From Nigrospora sphaerica (lineage: Eukaryota > Ascomycota > Sordariomycetes > Amphisphaeriales > Apiosporaceae): a stretch of 64,000 nt of DNA. The position numbers and the translations under genes were made by a program. Position 1 is the stretch's first letter; the number at the start of each line of letters is the position of its first letter. Positions 57,012 to 64,000 of this stretch are shown here, in pieces. Location: positions 3,038,001 to 3,102,000 of the forward strand of contig JAGVVL010000002.1 in assembly GCA_018287875.1 (NCBI GenBank). Reading direction: 5' to 3'. A model generated the notes under the pieces. That model was not told the origin of the DNA and searched no databases. It saw nothing but the letters and a program-made list of their open reading frames with translations.

Positions 57012-58048
57012 ATGCCGCCCCGAATACCAGGCGTACCGCGTCTCGGCGTCTTCAACCGTGAGTAGATCCGGCGGGCATTCCGAAATGGGCCAAACACCGT
57101 GCTGACCAGGATGCGCCCGTGGCAGTATGTCTGCGCCCATCCCCCACTTCGGCGGCGGCGGCGGCGGCGCCCTCGCGGCTGCTGCCCTTGACCCAGACGG
57201 CCACCCTCACGCAGCAGGAGAAGAAGAAGATTATGAAGCAGGACCCCTACCGCTGGCAGCAGATGAAGCAGCGCAAGGCGGCCCACGCCATCATCAAGGA
57301 GCGCATCAATGCCCAGAAGTCGGCCGCCTTCGGTGACCCCGTCCGCGGCCTGACGACGCCCTTTGTTGAGTCCTTCGACTCGGCCGGCCAGTCGCCGCTG
57401 TCGAAGCCGCGCCTCGACGAGAACGGCAACCCCCTTGAGGAGGCCCACCCGCTGCCCACGAGCCCGCACATCTACAACAACATGGTCTCCAAGGACGAGC
57501 TCGAGGCCGCCCTGAAGAACGCCTACGTCCTAACCAAGCCCCTCGAGCAGCCCTTCCAGATCTCGGACCCGCAGAAGGAGGCCGAGGAGCTCGCCCAGCA
57601 CAAGCGGGACCACGAACGCGCCGCCGAGGCGCTCGAGCGCATCGTGCACCTCGACAACTCCTCGGCCAAGGACAAGCTGGTTGCCAACAAGCGGCGCTGC
57701 ATCGAGACGTTTGGCCGCCACAACACCGACAACCACCTTCGCCCCAAGGCCCTGGTGCGTGGCCAGGAGGCTGAGGAGAGGCCCGAGAGGGGCGGCCCCG
57801 ACACGGGCAGCTCCGAGGTGCAGATTGCCATCCTGACGGCCAAGATCCGCGCTCTGGCCAACGAGCTGGAATCCGGACGAGGCTACAAGGACAAGGTCGG
57901 AAAGAGAGACCTGCGCTTGATGGTGCACAAGCGCCAGAAGCTGCTCAAGTACATGGCGAAGAAGGAGAGAGGAAGCGACCGGTGGAAGCACATGCTCGAG
58001 ACCCTGGGACTGTCCCCGGCCACCTGGCAGAGGGAGATCACCCTGTAG
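57012..58048 (+). CDS. MRPS28: Mitochondrial small-subunit ribosomal protein S15 (bS15m)
   Basis: Exon 1 (57012-57057) encodes MPPRIPGVPRLGVFN. A 68-bp intron (GTGAGT donor, GTGCTGACC branch, GGCAG acceptor ending at 57125) joins it in phase 1 to exon 2 (57126-58048), giving 322 residues. The N-terminus is Arg/Pro/Ala-rich without acidic residues for about 35 positions, a plausible mitochondrial targeting sequence. Residues about 242-322 form the S15/NS1 RNA-binding domain: TGSSEVQIAILTAKI, DLRLMVHKRQKLLKYMAKK. The long middle, helical part is the extension seen in yeast Mrps28 and its fungal relatives. Role: binds mitochondrial small-subunit rRNA centrally. The symbol follows the yeast name. 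Confidence 0.93.
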
Positions 58049-58345
58049 GGCTGGGTCGGCCAGGCTGCATAGCGAGCGTGTGGGGCGGCGAGGACCGCTC
58101 ACTGTAAGACCAAACGCCATGTACAATACCGAGTTGCATAAGGGGGATGAGAGCAGGAGAACGCTGCCATCAAGTCCCATGACCACGAACTCTATCTGCA
58201 TAATTCAAGCGCCATTACAAAAGCAACCATGCGTCCAGCTCGAATTCTTTCCATGGTATCCCGACCGAGTAGTGCTACAAAATGCAAAAAGAGAGAAGCT
58301 AACAAAGCTTACAGAAGGGGACAGAAAACGGGCAACAAGCGACCA

Positions 58346-59641
58346 TCAGAAGACGCTGATATAGTTGCCGATGCGCTCCTTCTGGTTCTGGGCTATGCAC
58401 TCGGCAATCCAGGTGATGTTGCGGATTTCCTGTGAGATGGATCAGTCAGAGAGGGCACGCGACGGGGCCTTGTCCCCCAGAGACGGATGACGTACCTGCT
58501 CACGCAGCTTAACCCAGGCGTAGACAATGGCGAAGGAAAATTGCCTCGTGAAAGCACCTTTGGAGATTTGCATCTCCTTTTCGTAGAACATGTCCTCCAG
58601 GCTCCGGCTCTCGTTGCCGCCGGCGCCGCCGCTCATGTTGCCGGGGCCCGAGGGGCCACCGCCCAGGCCGGCAGCGTCGAAGAAGCTCTTGTAGTCGGCG
58701 ACGCCATCGACGGCCAGCCGCACCCCCTCAAAGTCGTCGGCCCGCGACAGCATCAGGGTGCCCTCGGGGTACAGCTTGCCAAAGCTAGGGTAGAGCTTCT
58801 TACGGTCCCCCTTGTTCAGCTCGGTGCCCAGCGAGTTGAGCGTGATGTTGATGGCCCGGCGGTCGGCCTCAAACTCGAGAATCTCGCTCATGACCTCCGA
58901 CGTCGGCGTACCCGCCATCTCGGGGTGCGAGTTGACAAAGTTGTAGAAGTCCTCGAGGTAGTTCTTGTAGAGGGTGTTGCGCACAATCTCGATGTTGAGC
59001 TCGTCGAGGTCCTGGTGGGAGAGCGAGCCCTTGAAGTACGGGGCCAAGGGCGTCTCGATGAGCACGCTGTTGTACAGCTCCTCGATGTTGGTGGCCACGC
59101 AGAGGACGGGCATCGTCTCGAACCAGCCCAGCGGGTGGCATCGCTCCAGCAGCTCGCGCGTGTCGCGCTCGTGCAGGGTGCCGGTGATGAGCAGGGCGAC
59201 GTTGTCGATCATGTAGCCGTACGTCAGGTAGTCCATGAACTTGGCGAGGGTGCCGGTCGCGTTGGCGCGGACATAGCGGAACTCGGACACCAGCTTATCC
59301 GTCGTCTTGGAGGCGAGCGCCGACGTCGACGGGTTCGGGGCCAGCGAGCCTAGGAAGTCGCCGTAGGCAGGGCCGAGCTGCAACTTGAGGTCTACCGGCC
59401 GCAGGTCAGCATGTCACGGTCGTTGGAGAGAAGGGGGGCTGGGGAGGCGGCGGGATGGGGCATACCATCGATGTTCTCGCATTGCGTCAGGTTGGAGTAG
59501 TTGGCGCCGGTCAAGAGGCTGTTCCGATAGCCGCGGACGATGCCCTCGATGTAGCTGCAGACGTCAGCACGAAGCCGCGGTCGGGGTCATCACGACAAGG
59601 TCATCGCACCCATTGTTGACGTTGAAGAAAAGGCCCTCCAT
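58346..59641 (-). CDS. VMA6: V-type proton ATPase subunit d
   Basis: Four exons: 59610-59641, 59466-59554, 58496-59391 and 58346-58429, with introns of 55, 74 and 66 bp carrying CTGAC-type branch motifs. Splicing gives 366 residues, matching the family. Exon 1 encodes only [10 protein letters not shown] plus two bases. Exon 2 reads [20 protein letters not shown], exon 3 contains [14 protein letters not shown] and the long conserved helical body, and exon 4 ends with [20 protein letters not shown] and SVF. A Gly/Ser-rich loop ([15 protein letters not shown]) near residue 285 is a typical fungal insertion. Role: links the V1 central stalk to the membrane c-ring in vacuolar acidification. It is head-to-head with NOP58. 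Confidence 0.96.
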
Positions 59642-59845
59642 CTTGAAAGAAGGAGATGGATGCGTGTTGTTGAACGAAGGTCCTCTTTTCGGAGGGTATG
59701 GGGCCGGTCGGGTTCAGGTGATGGAATTACTTAGACTCGACGGACGACGATGCCTGGGTTGGTCGCTGAGCTGCACCGCCTGCAACTGGCGGCGATACTG
59801 GGTTGCGACTGGGGTCCGGGTCATGTATTCTGGCCTGCGCTGCTA

Positions 59846-59863
59846 CTGCTGCTGCTGCTGCTG
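59846..59863. repeat. (CTG) trinucleotide tract
   Basis: About six CTG/TGC triplets, with further imperfect units upstream from 59838. It is complementary to the CAG tract about 210 bp downstream. Confidence 0.85.
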
Positions 59864-60073
59864 GTCCTGATCACCGCCACAGGCAATGAGACCGGAAGCT
59901 CCCGGCCTGGCAGCGCTTTGGGGTACGTAGACAGGTACCTATGGTACGTGATTGTGTGGGGGAGGTACTGACGCAATGTAGATAGGAAAAAAAGAGAGAG
60001 AAATCAAGGTGTGGCTAGTACTACGGCTGAGCCTTAGCCACAAATCCCTCCAATCAAACCCTTCGCAGGCGCG

Positions 60074-60099
60074 GCAGCAACAGCAGCAGCAGCAGCAGC
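60074..60099. repeat. (CAG) trinucleotide tract
   Basis: About eight CAG triplets with one CAA interruption, lying about 220 bp before the NOP58 ATG. Confidence 0.85.
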
Positions 60100-60316
60100 C
60101 GCAGCTCCTTCCTACTTGTGTAGCTTCGCCTGCGCCGACCGCCCTGGCTCTAGTTCGCCCACCCACGTCGGCCCCACTGATGCCAATGGCCGAACATCAA
60201 AAAAATTTAGCATTGTTGTATTTTTCTGCCGGACTTCGACTTCAAGATATCCTTCTCCCACAACATCACTACGGCGGGTATTTCTTAACCAGGATAGGAT
60301 ACTCTCGACCGCAAAG

Positions 60317-62191
60317 ATGGGTCTCTTCGTGCTGGCCGAAACCCCTGCGGGTTACGGTCTCTTCAAGTCCAAGGACAAGAAGCTGCTGTCGCGCAACGAT
60401 GTCGCCAGCGCGCTCAACAGCGCCGAGGCCATCAACTCGATGTAGGTGCTTCTTCTGCCGGCCTCACCGTGCCGTCCCAATCTCCGCGCGCTGATCCGTG
60501 TGTTCAGGCTCTCGCTCAAGAAGATGATCAAGTTCGAGGACTCGGCCCAAGCCCTCGGCGAGTACACCTCGCTCACCGAAGGCAAGGTCACCCCCATGCT
60601 CCAGAAGCTCCTGGACGAGATCAAGGACGAGCGCAAGTCGTCGCTCGCCGTCGTCGACCCCAAGCTGGGTGCCGCCATCAACGTCCTGCCCGACCTCCAC
60701 ATCACCCCGGTCTCCGACTCCTCCACCAACGACCTCTTCCGTGCCATCAAGACCTACCTGCCCGAGCTCTTCCCCGACCTGTCGGGTGACTACCTGGGCA
60801 ACATGGCCCTGGCCCTGTCGCACTCCATCTCGCGCCACAAGCTGCGCTTCTCCCCCGACAAGGTCGACGTCATGATCGTCCAGGCCATCAAGCTGCTGGA
60901 CGACCTCGACAAGGAGCTGAACAACTACGCCATGCGCGTCAAGGAGTGGTACGGCTGGCACTTCCCCGAGATGGACCGCATTGTGAACGACAACCTGGCC
61001 TACGCCCGCATCATCATGGCCATGGGCACGCGTGAGAACGCCGCCAACACCGATCTCTCGGACATCCTCCCCGAAGACATCGAGCAGCGCGTCAAGACGG
61101 GTGCCGAAGTGAGCATGGGTACCGAGATTGGCGAGATCGATCTCGAGAACATCAGGCTCCTGGCCGAGCAGGTCATTAGCTTTACCGAGTACCGTCAACA
61201 GCTCTCGCAATACCTGACCTCGCGTATGAAGGCCATTGCCCCCAACCTGACGGAGCTCGTCGGCGAGCTCGTCGGCGCTCGCCTCATCGCCCACTCGGGC
61301 TCGCTGATGAAGCTGGCCAAGAGCCCCGGTTCCACCATCCAGATTCTCGGTGCCGAGAAGGCTCTGTTCCGGGCGCTGAAGACCAAGCACGACACGCCCA
61401 AGTACGGTCTGATCTACCACGCCTCCCTCGTCGGCCAGGCCACGGGCAAGAACAAGGGCAAAATCGCTCGTATGCTCGCTGCCAAGACGGCTTTGGGTAT
61501 CCGCGTGGATGCCCTGTCGGAGCTCAGCTCCGAGGGCATCGACGGCGAGGAGATCGCCATCGACGACGAGGAGCGCGCGGATTTGGGTATCAAGGCCCGC
61601 GCGAAGCTCGAGAACGCCTTGCGCAAGATGGAGGGCAAGCCCTTGACCAAGGCGGTCAAGATTGGGCCCAACGGCGGTGGCGCCTCTTCCAAGTTCGAGG
61701 TCAAGCCGTCACGGAATTACAACGCCGATGTGGATGCCGTCACCGGCTCGACCAAGAAGCTTTTGATCGAGGAGGTCGAGGACACGCCCATGGGCGAAGG
61801 TAGCGATGACTCGGAAGATGAGGAGGCCAAGAAGAAGGCGGAGAAGAAGGCCAAGAAGGAGAAGCGGAAATCGGGCGTCTCGGAGGCTGCCCCCGCCACT
61901 CCCAAGGCCGACGGCGCCAAGACGCTTTCCGAGGCCGACTACGAGCGCTTAGCAGGCGAGGCCGGCATCTCGGTGGCCAAGTTCAAGCGCAAGTATGAGC
62001 GCGGCGACGTTAAGCTGGGCGCCGACGGCTCACCCCAGGTCATCAGCAAGAAGGACCTCAAGAAGCAGCGCAAAGAGGAGGAGGCCGAGGAGGCCAACGG
62101 CAAGAAGAAGCGGAAGCACGACGACGAAGAAGAGGTGGAAGAGAAGGAGAGCAAGAAGAGCAAGAAGAAGTCCAAGAAGGAGAAGGCATAG
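60317..62191 (+). CDS. NOP58: Box C/D snoRNP core protein Nop58
   Basis: Exon 1 (60317-60441) opens [21 protein letters not shown] 66-bp intron (GTAGGT donor whose TAG reads as an in-frame stop, GCTGATC branch-like site, TTCAG acceptor ending at 60507) joins it in phase 2 to exon 2 (60508-62191), restoring [14 protein letters not shown]. Total length is 602 residues. Domains in order: NOP5N, coiled-coil NOSIC ([20 protein letters not shown]), and Nop domain ([51 protein letters not shown]). A charged tail of KKE/D repeats ends KKSKKEKA. Role: scaffold of box C/D snoRNPs for rRNA 2'-O-methylation in the nucleolus. Confidence 0.97.
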
Positions 62192-62904
62192 ACGTTCTTG
62201 GCGCGCCTCTTGCGTCTGGTTCGTCGGTTTGGTCTGTACCATATGCACACGGGCCGGCTTCTGGTTATCAAGACAGGGTGCCCACCGTCATGTCCTGTTG
62301 CTGATTTACTCGTTCAAAATAAGGATGGCGTTCGGGATTGGTCGGTCATACCATGGTTTCTGTCGTCTTTACAGTTCTGCGTTGCGATGCATGGCTGGTA
62401 GCTTAATGCGAAGCGAACTACACAACTTCCCAGCATGAAGCGCCTATACACTGTCGAATGTGGAGGCTGATGCTCTTCGTGATTTGGTACTCTGGCGCTG
62501 TGGGCCGTCATCGTACAGTTTCGCGCATCCTGCGAAGACTCAACGTGTGAAGTGGCGTCCCGCCTTGGGACCCGTGAACGGAGAGGGTTTGACGACCAGC
62601 TGACCCGGGCGGTCAGGTGCTGTGTACTTAGATATACGTGTTGCCAGCTACACCATCAGCACATACAATGCAATGTAATTACACCCGCTACTCATACATG
62701 GTGTGGTCCAGGGGCTCGTTTTTGTTCGACGTGCTCCAACGATTTCGAGTTGGACGGCAAGGGGGCGACAAGCCAGGCCGGGGGAAAAGCAGGCATGTAG
62801 GTGCCGGTGTGCACAGACCATGCCGCATGCCACTTTCTTACTTTCCTCCATGCCCAGCTTGAGAAACATCCTTCCGTCACATCCAGCACAGCTCACACTC
62901 GACC
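62192..62904. other. Intergenic between NOP58 and HUB1-type gene
   Basis: It holds the NOP58 3' flank and the promoter of the next gene. No additional gene is supported; small open frames overlap on both strands. Confidence 0.5.
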
Positions 62905-63579
62905 ATGCCGGACCGTGAGCGCAGTCGCTCGCCGCGACGGGATCGAGCCCCGAGGGGGAGCTCGAGAGACCGCGACTGCGACCGCGACCGCGACCGCGAC
63001 CGAGACCACGACCGGCGCGACCGTGACCGCGATCGCACCCACGACCGGCGCGACCGGGACACTCCCCGCCGCGACAGCGACCGGGACGACCGCCCACGCC
63101 CCAAGAAGAAGACGGGCGGCTTCAACTTCAAAGATAAGCGGCGCGACGAGAACGACGACGACCGAGACGGCGACCGGCGCGGCGCGGGCTCCCTGCAGCG
63201 GGGCTACCGCCACCGCTCGCCGTCGCCGCGGAGCAAGCGGCCGCCCGCCCGCGAGGGCCGCGCCACGGCCGACACATCGAAGCCACCGGCGCGCGCACCC
63301 GCGGCGGCGTCTTCATCGTCGGGCGGCGCCAAGCCGGGCCTCGAGATGATCATCGTGCACGTCAACGACCGGCTCGGCACCAAGGCGGCCATTCCCTGCC
63401 TGCCGTCGGACACGATCCGGCAGTTCAAGATCATCGTGGCCGCCCGCATCGGCCGGGAGCCGCACGAGATCCTGCTGAAGCGCCAGGGCATGCGGCCCTT
63501 CAAGGACATGCTGACGCTGGCCGACTACGAGATCAGCAACGGCGTACAGCTCGACCTCGAGGTCGACACGGGGGATTAA
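62905..63579 (+). CDS. HUB1: HUB1/UBL5-type ubiquitin-like protein with RD/RS-rich N-terminal extension
   Basis: A single open frame of 224 residues from the ATG at 62905 (GACCATGC context). Residues 148-224 are a Hub1-type ubiquitin fold: MIIVHVNDRLGTKAAIPCL, FKDMLTLADYEISNGVQLDL. The VNDRLG strand and the Asp of the PSDT segment line up with yeast Hub1 Asp22, the residue that binds HIND peptides of Snu66 and Prp38. The tail ends EVDTGD and lacks both the Tyr-Tyr pair of canonical Hub1 and a di-Gly. Residues 1-147 are an unusual extension rich in Arg-Asp and Arg-Ser dipeptides, with the short motif KKKTGGFNFKDKRR in the middle. Such composition is common in splicing factors. Family knowledge: Hub1 acts non-covalently in pre-mRNA splicing. 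Confidence 0.88.
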   Translation: MPDRERSRSPRRDRAPRGSSRDRDCDRDRDRDRDHDRRDRDRDRTHDRRDRDTPRRDSDRDDRPRPKKKTGGFNFKDKRRDENDDDRDGDRRGAGSLQRGYRHRSPSPRSKRPPAREGRATADTSKPPARAPAAASSSSGGAKPGLEMIIVHVNDRLGTKAAIPCLPSDTIRQFKIIVAARIGREPHEILLKRQGMRPFKDMLTLADYEISNGVQLDLEVDTGD

Positions 63580-64000
63580 TGAAAAAGAAAATTTGAGGAT
63601 CCCCGGCCACGGCCGTACGGCTAGGGACAAAACCCCATCCCCTCCCCCAAGATACAAGCGCGCGCGGCCGCCGGACGGGCACAGAAGGTTTTACGAGGAA
63701 GCCGACAGGTATCAAACGGAAGAAGAGCAAGACGGGCGAAAGTGAGTATGCTCGACTGGGGGACCTCGTTGCAACCAAGTTTAGTTAACGTAGTACCCAT
63801 AAGGCATAGAGAGCTACAATTCGGATCCTGGAGATATTGTAAGTTCTACTGGTGTAGCGCATTCGTGATGGTTGCATGTCGTGAACGCCTAGGGACCTCT
63901 CAAGGGATGAAGGGCGGCGCGTGCTTCGCAGCCGGGCCGGTTGTATTTGTCTTGGGGGGTCGCGTGCAAGATGTCTTCACAGCGAGCAACATGGCTTGGG
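63580..64000. other. 3' flank of the HUB1-type gene, no further gene seen
   Basis: It contains AT-rich GAAAAAGAAAATTTGAGG immediately after the stop, plausibly part of the 3' UTR. No start of another gene is recognisable before the window ends. Confidence 0.45.

Larger units (their letters stand above)
59642..60316. promoter_or_regulatory. Shared head-to-head promoter of VMA6 and NOP58
   Basis: 675 bp separate the two divergent ATGs. It contains a CTG tract (59846-59863) and a CAG tract (60074-60099), which are complementary as inverted repeats, plus a purine run at 59987-60002. No clear TATA was identified on either side. Confidence 0.55.

Overview
The window is nuclear DNA of a filamentous ascomycete, most likely a Sordariomycete. 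The basis is short introns (53-124 bp, GT..AG, with CTGAC or CTAAC branch motifs near the acceptor), a CAP20/perilipin-like gene, a stand-alone HET-domain gene, a GPI-anchored secreted protein, GC-rich coding sequence and long gene-free intergenic stretches. No plasmid, phage, CRISPR or bacterial operon signal is present. Seventeen protein-coding genes are supported. I recognise no tRNA, rRNA or intact transposon.

Left block (1-13 kb), metabolic and secreted proteins: a multi-pass membrane protein cut by the left edge (-), a single-exon SGNH hydrolase (-), a repeat-bearing GPI-anchored protein (-), a weakly supported two-exon hypothetical gene (+), a pirin (-) and a two-exon paraoxonase/arylesterase-like protein (-). 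At 13-15.8 kb lies a 900-residue DENN-domain protein (-), a likely Rab regulator. It contains a 54-bp intron with no stop in the host reading frame.

Middle block (15.8-48 kb) is gene-poor: a HET-domain gene (-) isolated in about 17 kb of otherwise empty DNA, then CAP20 (+), a coiled-coil spindle-pole-body-type protein (+) and a BTB/POZ T1-like protein (+). An 8.2-kb gene-free stretch follows, carrying a (GAA) array of about 126 copies.

Right block (48-64 kb) is dense with housekeeping genes: LTE1-type RasGEF (+, 1,791 aa, mitotic exit), RPS0/uS2 (-, four exons), mitochondrial S15 (+), V-ATPase subunit d VMA6 (-, four exons), NOP58 (+) and a HUB1-type ubiquitin-like protein with a long Arg/Asp/Ser-rich N-terminal extension (+). 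RPS0/mtS15 and VMA6/NOP58 are head-to-head pairs sharing short promoters, so cytosolic translation, mitochondrial translation, rRNA modification and splicing functions are clustered.

I did not find a clearly new multi-gene system. The best second-look items are the RD/RS-HUB1 architecture, the stop-free DENN intron, the possible alternative start giving pirin a membrane anchor, the giant GAA array, and complementary CTG/CAG tracts in the VMA6-NOP58 promoter. Exon boundaries were derived by reading frame and splice-site logic only, with no transcript data.
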